64,000 bases of DNA from an uncultured Eubacterium sp. (lineage in GTDB: Bacteria; Bacillota; Clostridia; Lachnospirales; Lachnospiraceae), in the NCBI GenBank assembly GCA_947088865.1, contig CAMUHY010000001.1, positions 124,001 through 188,000 on the forward strand. The letters run 5' to 3'. The notes under the pieces were generated by a model. The model had not been told where the DNA came from and ran no database searches. It was given only the letters and a program-made list of their open reading frames with translations. Below are positions 54,419 to 63,990 of this stretch, in pieces; position 1 is the stretch's first letter, and each line of letters opens with the position of its first letter. Both the position numbers and the translations under genes were made by a program.

Positions 54419-54453
54419 TCCCTTTTCGGAAAAGTGTTCTCATCACATATGAT

Positions 54454-55764
54454 TTAATTTCGCTGTTCAAATTCTTCAAGTATACTTAATACATTATTTA
54501 TATATTCCGGATATTTTGTCGTAACCATTTTAATATTGGACTTAACAGCAGAAATTCGTTCTTCATTATGTGCAATACTGCTTCGTATTTCCTGCCTTCT
54601 GCGTGCCAACTGATGTCTTACTTCAACCATTTCTTTCTTATCATATAAAGCCCGCACTCGTCCAATCCATACACTTGTATGCGACATACCCACTCGTTCC
54701 AGCGCTTTCATCAAATCAGCTTCCGCCTCACTTAGATGCGTTGTCATCTTAAAAACTCGTTTTTGTTCTTCTTTCATCTCTAAATACAATTTATACTTTT
54801 TTTGCAGCTCCCGAACATTGTTCACACGATACCGCTTATAGTCATACTCTAAAAGATTGGCAGAATTGACATACTTGACTTTAACCTTATTTAAAAGAGA
54901 AGTTGCCTTATTAATCTTAATTTCCGTCTGAAGCACACGTCTTTGCGTTATCTTAAGATAAGCAAAAATCCCAACAGCTACACAAGCGCCAAGCAATGTT
55001 ACGATAAAAAATAACATCATATTAAAATTGTCATTATTGGCAACGACTGCAACGGCAAAAATTCCATAAACCATTGCAAAGGAGATAATAAGATAAATGG
55101 AATATTTCCGAATATATTTTTGTTTTTGTTTCAGCTCTTTTCCCTCTAAACGAAGCGCCATTTTTTCGCCCTCAAGCAAATTCAAATCACGCTTTACCGA
55201 CTCAAAATAGGATTCTTGCTGTTCCATTATCTTAATGCTTTTTGGAATTTCATCCCGATAGCTATCCATTCTCTGATAGGCCTTATTGGATAATTTCTTT
55301 TCTGAATCGGTTATAATTTTTCTATCAACCGTAAGACTATCTACATATTCTGCATAATATGCCACTTGATTTTTTAAATTTTCAGGCGCATTCTCATACA
55401 GCTCAATATCAGCAAATTCTTCTGTAATCTCATTATAGTCATCCATAATTCTATCAATATTATGAATTGCCGTCTCCATAATCTCACATTGCCCATGAAC
55501 AAATTGAAGCATATCATCATATTTAAAATCTGTCGATGTAAAATTATCAATATCTACATCATGAACTGCCTCTGGTTCTTTTTCAATATAGCCATCCTCT
55601 TCCTCGTCAAACGCTTCATCTTCATATTCGTACTCATCTTGTTCATTATCTTTAGACAGACCTGCTGTTAATTTTATAATATAATCGTCATCGTCTGCCA
55701 ATTCATCCTCTGAACCATCGTATATGGATACTAATTTATCCTTAACATTTTTGAATAATCCCAT
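54454..55764 (-). CDS. Coiled-coil membrane protein, last gene of the rarA-linked module
   Basis: A 436-residue protein. The N-terminal part (about 20-75) is very acidic ('DEYEYEDEAFDEEEDGYIEK'). Two coiled-coil regions (about 80-215 and 275-430) flank a helical hairpin membrane segment (TM about 222-242 and 249-272). The rest is charged and cytoplasmic. I recognise no domain. ATG 55764 follows AAGGAAG by nine bases. It lies 27 bases after the TPR gene and closes the five-gene operon. It could be the membrane anchor of a complex formed with the three upstream proteins. Confidence 0.7.
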   Translation of the reverse strand: MGLFKNVKDKLVSIYDGSEDELADDDDYIIKLTAGLSKDNEQDEYEYEDEAFDEEEDGYIEKEPEAVHDVDIDNFTSTDFKYDDMLQFVHGQCEIMETAIHNIDRIMDDYNEITEEFADIELYENAPENLKNQVAYYAEYVDSLTVDRKIITDSEKKLSNKAYQRMDSYRDEIPKSIKIMEQQESYFESVKRDLNLLEGEKMALRLEGKELKQKQKYIRKYSIYLIISFAMVYGIFAVAVVANNDNFNMMLFFIVTLLGACVAVGIFAYLKITQRRVLQTEIKINKATSLLNKVKVKYVNSANLLEYDYKRYRVNNVRELQKKYKLYLEMKEEQKRVFKMTTHLSEAEADLMKALERVGMSHTSVWIGRVRALYDKKEMVEVRHQLARRRQEIRSSIAHNEERISAVKSNIKMVTTKYPEYINNVLSILEEFEQRN

Positions 55765-55791
55765 CAATGTAAACTTCCTTTTTTCACACGT

Positions 55792-56595
55792 TTATTGTGT
55801 ATTCTCCAAATATTTTTGTTTCCAATTTTCAATGATATCAGAAACATCTTTATGATAATTCTGACTTTTTTCCAACTCTTGCAATCTGTTGTAATCTTCA
55901 CTGTCTCTCGCTTTATCTTTAAGACATTCTATCTGTTGTTTAACAGCATACTCTTCTTTAGAATCATCATCTAATTCAATAATTTCCTCTTGGTCTAAAA
56001 GACAGCGCACAATCACCGCATACTTTTTAGAAATATCATACTGGCTTATATCATACGCTTTATTAAAAAATTTTTCTGCCTGAAAAAACATAAATAGCTT
56101 GGCATATGCAATACCCATATTATGATATACACTTGCATAAAATACAGCAGGCAATTCCTTATCCATTGGCAATTTGACAATTCGTTCATAATTCCAAAGT
56201 GCATTGTAATAATGCGCACTATTTAGTAAATTATCGCCTATAATCTTAAGACGCTTGCGCACATTCTGCGCATTTAGGGTATTAATGGTTTCCTTGATAG
56301 CCTCTACTTCTTCCATTGTATAATAATCGACATATAAAAGCACAATCGCAACCATCTCTGCCAAACTGCCGCCCTTTTTCTTTGTGCTTCGCAATTTATC
56401 GGCTAAATCTTTTTCTAATGTCTCTTCTTCAATAAATGTAATAAACGCATCCGAAAAAAAATCCTCATTAATAATATATATATTATTGTATATGACATAA
56501 CATAATTCTTCTAATGAATAGATGCGAACCCCCATTTCTTTTATATGAAATGGATTAGAAGCTTCTTTTGTCCTACACAATATCAAGTTGCCCAT
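55792..56595 (-). CDS. TPR-like cytoplasmic protein of the rarA-linked module
   Basis: A 267-residue helical protein without signal or TM segment. The first part has 'FHIKEMGVRIYSLEELCYVI'. The middle has TPR-like pairs ('YNALWNYERIVKLPMDKELP', 'GIAYAKLFMFFQAEKFFNKA'). The C-terminus is charged. ATG 56595 has AAAGG six bases upstream and overlaps the end of the actin-like gene by 23 bases, so translation is coupled. It was not recognised as a named family; it looks like a scaffold partner. Confidence 0.7.
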   Translation of the reverse strand: MGNLILCRTKEASNPFHIKEMGVRIYSLEELCYVIYNNIYIINEDFFSDAFITFIEEETLEKDLADKLRSTKKKGGSLAEMVAIVLLYVDYYTMEEVEAIKETINTLNAQNVRKRLKIIGDNLLNSAHYYNALWNYERIVKLPMDKELPAVFYASVYHNMGIAYAKLFMFFQAEKFFNKAYDISQYDISKKYAVIVRCLLDQEEIIELDDDSKEEYAVKQQIECLKDKARDSEDYNRLQELEKSQNYHKDVSDIIENWKQKYLENTQ

Positions 56596-57751
56596 ATACA
56601 ACCTTTCCAGAGCTTTTAACGATTCCGCCAAAACCCTTATCACTTATTTTAACATGACAGATATTTTCAGAAGAAAAAGAAATCTGTACATTAATTCTTG
56701 TCATCTTTCCCTTTCTGTATGGTATCTCACTGATATCAACTGTCCTTAAATAATCACTGCTCCCATCACAAGGTTTTAAATGAAAGGTAAGACTAGTCAA
56801 ATCTTCGACAATAAAATCATAACTTCTTTTTGCCGCATACCAATTTACACCTGATTTGATAACCCGAAGCCTTTTTTGTTTCCCTCGCTCTAATATATCC
56901 AGCTCAATACCTGTTGTAATACGATTGCCACATGCAAGAATCATATGACTGAATCTGCCGGCATACAAACTTTCATGTCCGCAATAGCAAGCTCCCTTTA
57001 CATAAATATTTTGTCCTGCAAATACTTTTCTTTTCTTACATAAAAAATCGGTAAAAGATGGCGGAAATTCTTTGACATCAAATCCTTGCCCTGTGATAAA
57101 TATGGAAGATATCACATAATTTTTTGTTATATCCTTCAGCCAATCCATTACATCATCGGTTACATCTTCAAGTTTTAATATGCCATTTAACACATTTGTA
57201 ATCTTATGATTATAAAAATGATATCGGTTTTCTTTAATGACTTCCTGATTCTTTATTTTTCCATTGCTCATAAGATAACAATCAATACCTTTATGATTGT
57301 AATCCAATAACATAACACAAGATGTATATAAATCTTTTCGCTGATTATATACATAAAATGCAAATGCTTCCTCTCTGCTGATAAAACTTCGATGAGATGA
57401 ATCAATCCCTAATTTATCAAATAACACTTCTAAAAACTGCAATAACTCTACGGAAAAGGATTCCACACATACACATACCATTCCTATTTTCAAACGACCT
57501 GTCTGTTCTTTGACATATTCCATTAAATTTCCCAAAAAACGAACAATATCTTCCACCTGTCCAATATGTTCATCATCTGCCGCCACACACCAACGTTTTG
57601 TACTTATTGGATTTTCTTTATAATTTTTCCCGTTTGGAAATGTTAAACTGACTGTTTTTGCCTCATTCTCATCATAATAAGCCACTAGCGATATATGTTC
57701 TTGTATATCTACGCCTATAATCAGACCTTCATTCATCTCCACATCTATCAT
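56573..57751 (-). CDS. Actin/Hsp70-like fold protein (DUF5716-like)
   Basis: A 392-residue protein. The opening 'EGLIIGVDIQEHISLVAYYD' resembles the phosphate-1 strand of the actin/Hsp70 superfamily. 'CVMLLDYNHKGIDCYLMSNG' sits where phosphate-2 is expected but lacks the usual Gly-Gly. 'SSIFITGQGFDVKEFPPSFT' and 'GQNIYVKGACYCG' resemble the adenosine motif region. A beta-rich C-terminus follows. ATP binding is therefore uncertain. I relate it to DUF5716, a Lachnospiraceae family, from memory. The start may be 57751 or a codon shortly after. It follows the giant protein by 15 bases. Confidence 0.65.
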   Translation of the reverse strand: MIDVEMNEGLIIGVDIQEHISLVAYYDENEAKTVSLTFPNGKNYKENPISTKRWCVAADDEHIGQVEDIVRFLGNLMEYVKEQTGRLKIGMVCVCVESFSVELLQFLEVLFDKLGIDSSHRSFISREEAFAFYVYNQRKDLYTSCVMLLDYNHKGIDCYLMSNGKIKNQEVIKENRYHFYNHKITNVLNGILKLEDVTDDVMDWLKDITKNYVISSIFITGQGFDVKEFPPSFTDFLCKKRKVFAGQNIYVKGACYCGHESLYAGRFSHMILACGNRITTGIELDILERGKQKRLRVIKSGVNWYAAKRSYDFIVEDLTSLTFHLKPCDGSSDYLRTVDISEIPYRKGKMTRINVQISFSSENICHVKISDKGFGGIVKSSGKVVYGQLDIV

Positions 57752-57766
57752 TCTCCAATCTGTAAT

Positions 57767-60700
57767 CTACAAAACTTGAAACACTTGGTCTACAATATAT
57801 TCATTGATACAGTATGTCTGCATCTTTTTTTTCATTGTAGTGATATCATGTTTTTCTTTACATGCAAGTATCTCATTAAGATAATCAAATTTACTGATAT
57901 TCTTATTGTGAAAAACAGCGTTACCTGTTATTTGATACTCATTTGAGCGTTTCAATTCGCCTTTCGTTTCTTCCGTAAAATAGTAAGATATCCTATCCCC
58001 ATAAAACAAGGTAAACCCTTTTGTATAAACACCGCAGCACCCTGTTATAATCTCATGTTCAACATAGGATTCATCTTCATTTTTATAAAAATAAATATTT
58101 ACTTTGGCATCAGGGCTTCCAACATACTGAACATAAGTTTGATTTATTATTGTATAAGGAAGACACAAAACATCTCCAAACTTTTTATAAAATTCAAAAC
58201 ATTGATTTTCTTCGCACAACTCTATAATCAGTGTTTCCACTAATTTTTTTTGTGTTTCAGTCATCATATCGGGATTTTTCGACATATACTTAAGATATGC
58301 CAATTTACAAATATTATGGATTTTATAATTTGCCATCAAATAGTCTTCTATAACCGTAAATGCAAATGTATCAGCATTTAAATTATGCTCTATATTGGTG
58401 TCCTTTTCCAAATGCTGTCTTACAATATGCTGTTTCACAAAATACAGATAACTTTGATAACAAATATAGGCATCTATAATAATACGTTTTCTGCCATTTG
58501 TCATGTCATGTTTTTTTCCATCATGATAACTTGTATAATAATCATTAAACACTTCTGTTAATTTTTCATCTTGCTGGGAACAAAACAACATCTGTGCAAT
58601 GATTCGCTCTGAAATATCCATCTTATCAATTTCTAATTCATTGCACACTTTCCAAACATGATACATTTCATCACTTGTTCCGTTAAAATTATCATTTAGA
58701 TAAGATACCATTTTTTCATTATACTGCCCGTTTAAAAAACTTTTAAAACAGATATCCAACAATAAAACATCATGGACATTTCCCAATTTTTCAAGCAAAA
58801 AATTGCCAATCTTATGCAATGTTTCACCAGAGACGTCTTCTATTCCATAATTCTCAATTAAATCACAAGCTGTATCAAACATACCTGTACTTGAACAGAT
58901 ATCAATATATTGAATGGCCTCTTTTTTCTTTAAATGATTTGATAAAATATATTTTTGAATTTCTTTTCGATTCATAGCCGTTGAGTTTTCATTTCCCATC
59001 TGGTCTTTTTTATGATAATAATAATCAATCAGCCATGTGTTCAAAATCTCCCTCATATATTCTTCAAGCCCTTTTAATCCTGCAAGATACTTTACCGTAT
59101 CTGCCATATCAAAACTGCTGCCCGTCTCAAATTTATAAAACTCAATATATTCATTTCTTATTGCTTTATTTAACGCAGCCTGTAATAAATCGGTATTTTC
59201 AAATATTTTTTCAATCTCATAATCCAATGTATCTTTATGTATACTGCCGTCCATACACTCAAAAGCCAACACACAGTCTTTTGTAAACATCGTTATATAA
59301 GCTACTTTATCTACAACGGGATACCTGTCAAGCAAAGTCAATTCCTTATGTTTTACAATAACATATCGCACATTTTCATCCAAACATTTAACTTTATATG
59401 TAAACATCAGATTGACCATACTCTCTGCTGTATTATTGTCAAGCAGCTGAATATCCCACATATATTTATAAATACGATTTAAATTGTCATCGATTCTATC
59501 CATACAAAGCTGTTCATATCCAAAATTTTTTATTTCATCTTCATACAAAGAGCAAACTTCTTTATTTTCCGTTAAAATATTGGCATATAAATAGGCTCTG
59601 TCCACATAATTTAAATGCACTTCATATTGAAAATACATCAAAACCACTTCTGGAAGTTTTTTATAAGAGCTTTTATCCATACTCTTGATATAAAACTCAT
59701 AAAGTCTTGTGATTTTCAACCCTTTTAAAACAGCTTTTTCATAGTATGGAAAGCAATCCAAACTGCACATCTCATTGCGAATCATATGGATAACAAGCGT
59801 CTCTAACATATTGTCCTGTTGAAACGCCTCATAGAGCTTTCTTGCAATATCAATAACTGGAACAGCTACCATCTTTTCATTCAAAATCAAATAATTGATA
59901 TAATCTGCAAGCCTCTGTGTTATTTTCTTATGCTTTAAACCAAATGCAAGAATACGAATTTCAAAGTCATTGAGAATACGCACTAACATTGGGTCGCTGT
60001 TTATCACGGTCAACGCTTCATAATACATAATCGGACTAAAACAACCATTCTTAAAAGCCTCTTTTATCCGTAAAAGTTTCATACTTAAATTTCGGCTATA
60101 ATTCTTATCCATATAAAAAAGAAACCATAAAATACGCCAATTATCTAAACCATTTTCATAATAATCACGAATTACAGAAGCCATTTTTATGGTATATACA
60201 TCATCTTTTTTAATGGTTGCATGGATATAACTATAATAACAAAACAATAATACATCTTGATGATAACCATTTTTATCAATAGCTTCTAATAAGGTTTCGG
60301 CTTCAACCATTCGGTCTTGATACGTAAGTCCCTGTATCTCCATCAATTGATAATAAATGGATTGCTCATTAAAATCTCTTAATTGATTGACCATCATCGT
60401 ATATTGAGTAATCCAACTTTTCGTATCTATTTTTTCTAAACGATAATCAACGTATAATCGAGTTATCTCCATAAGAAGCCGACGTTCAACATTTGAATTT
60501 TGAATATTGGGATGATTGGATTTACCATGTATCATAATATCTACGGTCAATTTTTGATTGTATGTAAACAATTCAATTCTGCCAAAATTTTTCCCGCTAT
60601 GCAGTTTATCTGTATCAATTGAAAAAGAGAACGCACATTGATTCCCTGTAAAATCATTGCTGTTTAACTCAGAACTTGACAATCGAATAAAAGAAGCATC

Positions 60701-61432
60701 GGTTTGTAATTGTATTTTTACATAACCCCAACCACTCTTATTAATCCATAACAAATACGGCTTATTATCACTGCAATCCATTATATCAAAAAGAACCTTA
60801 TCCTCTTTTAAAATCCGAACTTGTACATTCTTGCCATATTTGTACTCACAATGCGCCATATGGATTGTCACAGGACTTTTTTTATGCGCCGCCACAAGAA
60901 ACTCAAACATCGCATGGGAACGGTCGCCATCCAACTTTAAAATATCATAAATATTTACTAATTTTATATTTTCTTTTATTAAAATATTTTTAAACTCATT
61001 GCTGTCAAAAAATTGTATTGCCTCATCGATGGATTGATGTGCAAGATTATAGAAATCAAATGTTGTATCAACTGTTCCAATACTTGTCTCACACACTTTA
61101 TCAACAATTTGTATTTCATATGGAATCTGTTTTTCTCCTGAAATACTGATAATATCAAATGTACCCTTTATCAAATCACTTGGCAGCAGCCCTTTTGTAT
61201 AAATTTCATAGTCAATTTTACACTCCGTACCTGAAAATACATTGTTTCTTATTACAATTCTATCATTTTGAGACCATATAATTCCCATCGTATGCAAATT
61301 AGATTTCAATACAAAAGATTGCTTTATAACACTGTTGCAGGCAGCCTTTACGACTAATCTGCTATCCATATCCAATTTTGGTATATCATATGTAAAATTT
61401 CCTTTCGCCAAGCGTTTAAGATACTCTTTCAT
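57767..61432 (-). CDS. Giant helical-repeat protein (DUF5717-like)
   Basis: A 1221-residue cytoplasmic protein without signal or TM segment. The N-terminal 330 residues look like beta domains ('GTFDIISISGEKQIPYEIQI', 'AHCEYKYGKNVQVRILKEDK'). A long alpha-solenoid follows (about 340-1060). A short C-terminal beta domain (about 1090-1165, 'VNIYFYKNEDESYVEHEIIT') precedes a final helix. I relate it to DUF5717 from memory. No catalytic motif is visible. It starts three bases after rarA stops, with GGAGG upstream, and leads the four-gene module. Size and architecture suggest a scaffold. Confidence 0.7.
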   Translation of the reverse strand: MKEYLKRLAKGNFTYDIPKLDMDSRLVVKAACNSVIKQSFVLKSNLHTMGIIWSQNDRIVIRNNVFSGTECKIDYEIYTKGLLPSDLIKGTFDIISISGEKQIPYEIQIVDKVCETSIGTVDTTFDFYNLAHQSIDEAIQFFDSNEFKNILIKENIKLVNIYDILKLDGDRSHAMFEFLVAAHKKSPVTIHMAHCEYKYGKNVQVRILKEDKVLFDIMDCSDNKPYLLWINKSGWGYVKIQLQTDASFIRLSSSELNSNDFTGNQCAFSFSIDTDKLHSGKNFGRIELFTYNQKLTVDIMIHGKSNHPNIQNSNVERRLLMEITRLYVDYRLEKIDTKSWITQYTMMVNQLRDFNEQSIYYQLMEIQGLTYQDRMVEAETLLEAIDKNGYHQDVLLFCYYSYIHATIKKDDVYTIKMASVIRDYYENGLDNWRILWFLFYMDKNYSRNLSMKLLRIKEAFKNGCFSPIMYYEALTVINSDPMLVRILNDFEIRILAFGLKHKKITQRLADYINYLILNEKMVAVPVIDIARKLYEAFQQDNMLETLVIHMIRNEMCSLDCFPYYEKAVLKGLKITRLYEFYIKSMDKSSYKKLPEVVLMYFQYEVHLNYVDRAYLYANILTENKEVCSLYEDEIKNFGYEQLCMDRIDDNLNRIYKYMWDIQLLDNNTAESMVNLMFTYKVKCLDENVRYVIVKHKELTLLDRYPVVDKVAYITMFTKDCVLAFECMDGSIHKDTLDYEIEKIFENTDLLQAALNKAIRNEYIEFYKFETGSSFDMADTVKYLAGLKGLEEYMREILNTWLIDYYYHKKDQMGNENSTAMNRKEIQKYILSNHLKKKEAIQYIDICSSTGMFDTACDLIENYGIEDVSGETLHKIGNFLLEKLGNVHDVLLLDICFKSFLNGQYNEKMVSYLNDNFNGTSDEMYHVWKVCNELEIDKMDISERIIAQMLFCSQQDEKLTEVFNDYYTSYHDGKKHDMTNGRKRIIIDAYICYQSYLYFVKQHIVRQHLEKDTNIEHNLNADTFAFTVIEDYLMANYKIHNICKLAYLKYMSKNPDMMTETQKKLVETLIIELCEENQCFEFYKKFGDVLCLPYTIINQTYVQYVGSPDAKVNIYFYKNEDESYVEHEIITGCCGVYTKGFTLFYGDRISYYFTEETKGELKRSNEYQITGNAVFHNKNISKFDYLNEILACKEKHDITTMKKKMQTYCINEYIVDQVFQVL

Positions 61433-61435
61433 CTA

Positions 61436-62761
61436 CTAATCAGCCTCCGCCTTTATCCTGTTCATATGTTCCTTTATTGCTGCTTCATATCCATTATCTG
61501 TCGGTTCATAAAATGTTGTTCCTATCAGTTCATCTGGTAAATATTGTTGTTTTACATAATGGTTGGTATAGTCATGCGCATATTTATAATTTAATCCACG
61601 CTCTAAATTTTTAGCGCCTTTATAGCCAGCCTCCCTCAAATGTGGCGGTACTCCATAGGTCTTTTCATTTTTAACGATATCCAACGCGCGATTGATTGCT
61701 ATATAGGCGGCATTACTCTTTGGCGCACATGCAACATAAGTTGCAGCCTGAGACAATGTAATTCGCGCCTCTGGCATTCCAAGCCGTTCTACCGCCATCG
61801 CTGCATTGACAGCCACCACAAGCGCTTGAGGGTCAGCATTCCCCACATCTTCACTGGCACATATCATAATTCTTCGCGCAATAAATTTGATATCTTCACC
61901 AGCATACAGCATTTTTGCTAAATAATATACGGCGGCATCAGGGTCAGACCCTCTCATACTCTTAATAAATGCGGATATGGTATCATAATGATTGTCACCA
62001 TTTTTATCATAATTTAAGGCCCTTTTCTGTACACATTGCTGTGCAACAGACAGATTGATATGAATGATGCCATCATCCGAAGGCTTTGTTGTCAATACGC
62101 CTAACTCTACTGCATTTAATGCGTTTCTGGCATCCCCATTGGATATGTCTGCAAGAAAATCTAAAGCTTCCTCATCCATATCTGCATGAAGACTTCCCAT
62201 CCCACATTTTTCATCATAAACGGCACGTTTTAATATCGTCTTAATATCTTCTTTATTTAGAGGTTTTAACTCAAAAATAATCGACCTAGATATCAAAGCA
62301 CTATTGACTTCAAAATATGGATTTTCAGTTGTTGCGCCAATTAGTATAACTGTTCCGTCCTCCACAAACGGAAGAAGATAATCTTGTTGTCCTTTGTTAA
62401 ATCGATGAATTTCATCAACAAAAAGAATCGTCTTTTTGCCATACATACCTAAATTATCTTTTGCTTTTTCAACAACCGACTCCATATCTTTTTTTCCGGC
62501 AACCGTAGCATTTATCTGCATAAAATCGGCGCTAGTCGTATTGGCTATCACTTTTGCAAGTGTCGTCTTTCCAGTGCCAGGCGGTCCGTAAAGTATAATA
62601 GACTGAAGCTTGTCTGCTGCAATTGCTCTGTAAAGCAGTTTATCCTTACCAATAATATGCTGCTGTCCAACAACCTCATCAAGTGTTTTAGGTCTAATTC
62701 GTGAAGCGAGCGGAGATTCCTGCTTCATTTTATTTTCTCTCATATAATCAAATAAATCCAT
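61436..62761 (-). CDS. rarA: Replication-associated recombination protein A
   Basis: A 441-residue AAA+ ATPase (RarA/MgsA/WRNIP1 family) that acts at stalled replication forks. Walker A is 'GPPGTGKTTLAKVI', Walker B 'ILFVDEIHRFNKGQQD', sensor 1 'LIGATTENPYFEVNSALISR', and the C-terminal tetramer domain has 'SMRGSDPDAAVYYLAKML' and 'GVPPHLREAGYKGAKNLERG'. GAGG precedes the ATG. It is the first gene of a tight five-gene operon with four uncharacterised genes. Confidence 0.96.
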   Translation of the reverse strand: MDLFDYMRENKMKQESPLASRIRPKTLDEVVGQQHIIGKDKLLYRAIAADKLQSIILYGPPGTGKTTLAKVIANTTSADFMQINATVAGKKDMESVVEKAKDNLGMYGKKTILFVDEIHRFNKGQQDYLLPFVEDGTVILIGATTENPYFEVNSALISRSIIFELKPLNKEDIKTILKRAVYDEKCGMGSLHADMDEEALDFLADISNGDARNALNAVELGVLTTKPSDDGIIHINLSVAQQCVQKRALNYDKNGDNHYDTISAFIKSMRGSDPDAAVYYLAKMLYAGEDIKFIARRIMICASEDVGNADPQALVVAVNAAMAVERLGMPEARITLSQAATYVACAPKSNAAYIAINRALDIVKNEKTYGVPPHLREAGYKGAKNLERGLNYKYAHDYTNHYVKQQYLPDELIGTTFYEPTDNGYEAAIKEHMNRIKAEAD

Positions 62762-62964
62762 ATGAACCTCTATTCTTACTCAATATGTCATGCGTTTTAT
62801 TGTAACATAAATAGCATCACTTTGGAACACCTTAAAATCATTTAAAAAACGTGCTTAAAACGCTTGACTTTTCTAAATATTTATGATACCCTTTCTTTAA
62901 ATAAAAAATTTTTAACTTTTTTCAATTTTTTTATTTCATATTTATCTCCTTTTGTAGATATGAT

Positions 62965-62999
62965 AAAGACGGATGCATTTGTTGATACATCCGTCTTTT
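62965..62999 (-). terminator. Terminator downstream of the dacA remnant
   Basis: AAAGACGGATG pairs with CATCCGTCTTT. The 62762-63094 gap holds this hairpin, a repeat fragment and an AT-rich stretch that should contain the rarA promoter, which I could not place. Confidence 0.7.
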
Positions 63000-63030
63000 G
63001 TTATGTACAAATACACAACAATATATAATT

Positions 63031-63078
63031 TAGTTAAGCAGATATTTGCAATTCGCTACGCTGCTTGCTTATAACTTC
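63031..63078. repeat. Dispersed palindromic repeat, left-end fragment
   Basis: AGTTAAGCAGATATTTGCAA, then CGCTACGCTGCTTGCTTATA, matches the left end of copies A and B with some decay of the first stem. Confidence 0.7.
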
Positions 63079-63094
63079 AATCACTATTTATAGA

Positions 63095-63910
63095 TTATGT
63101 TTCTGCTATTTTCTCACCGCCTACCATAAAAAAGGCAACTTTCTTTACCATATCCCAAAATGTAGCTTTGCCTATATCCTCTGTTGTGACAATTGGCACT
63201 TCTCCTAATGTCTGACCTTCAATACTATATGTCACATGACCAACCTGTGTGCCTTTGTCAATTGGTGCAACAAGACCTGTATCATAGACAACTTCTCTCA
63301 TAATTTTATCATTGTCTACTTTATTCATAAATAGATATGAAAATGTCTTTTGATATGCACATCCTACTGTATTTTTAACACCTCCGCTAATCTCAACATG
63401 TTGCAGTTCAATCGGATTTTCATCTATATAAATATAACAATTGGAAAAGCCATAATTTAATAAATTAATTGCCTCTGAAAATCTTGTCTTGGAATTTGGT
63501 GCTGCCATTACTACTGCTATCAAATCAATGCCATTTTTTTTCGCCGTAGCAGAAAGACAACACCCTGCTTTGCTTGTCGAACCTGTTTTTAATCCCGTAG
63601 CCCATTCATACTGTTTAATTAATTTATTCGTGTTGGTTAATCCAAATTCGCTGTCTCCTCTTCTTGTGCTATGGATAATCGTATCCATCCAGACTGTTGA
63701 ATAATCATGTATTTTAGGATATTTTGTAATTAACTCCTTGCTCATAATGGCTACATCTTTAGCCGATGAATGATGATTATCGGCATCCAGACCGCAACAA
63801 TTCACAAAATTTGTATTTTTCATCTCTAATCCCTTTGCACGCTCATTCATCTGTACAACAAATGCTTCCTCTGTTCCGCTGATAAACTCTGCCATTGCCA
63901 CACAAGCGTC
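63095..63910 (-). pseudogene. dacA: D-alanyl-D-alanine carboxypeptidase, N-terminus missing
   Basis: A 3' remnant of a PBP5/DacA-type enzyme. It starts in the middle of a conserved block: 'DACVAMAEFISGTEEAFVVQ', which should follow Ser-Gly-Asn, continues to 'NFVNCCGLDADNHHSSAKDV' and the KTG box 'ATGLKTGSTSKAGCCLSATA', then the C-terminal beta domain. An in-frame TAG (63911-63913) stands directly before 'DAC', so the signal peptide, SxxK and SxN motifs are not encoded here. A GTG at 63901 could start an inactive fragment. The break lies 25 bases from a dispersed repeat copy. The N-terminal half may lie beyond the window. Confidence 0.75.
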
Positions 63911-63934
63911 CTATATCCATAGTAGACATCACAA

Positions 63935-63990
63935 CGTTAATCGGATATTCGCAATCCGCTATGCCTTTGCAACATTGAAGGTATCCAATT
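63935..63990. repeat. Dispersed palindromic repeat, internally deleted copy next to dacA
   Basis: The left hairpin CGGATATTCGCAATCCG is joined to ATGCCTTTGCAACATTGAAG, skipping the middle palindromes. Confidence 0.75.
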
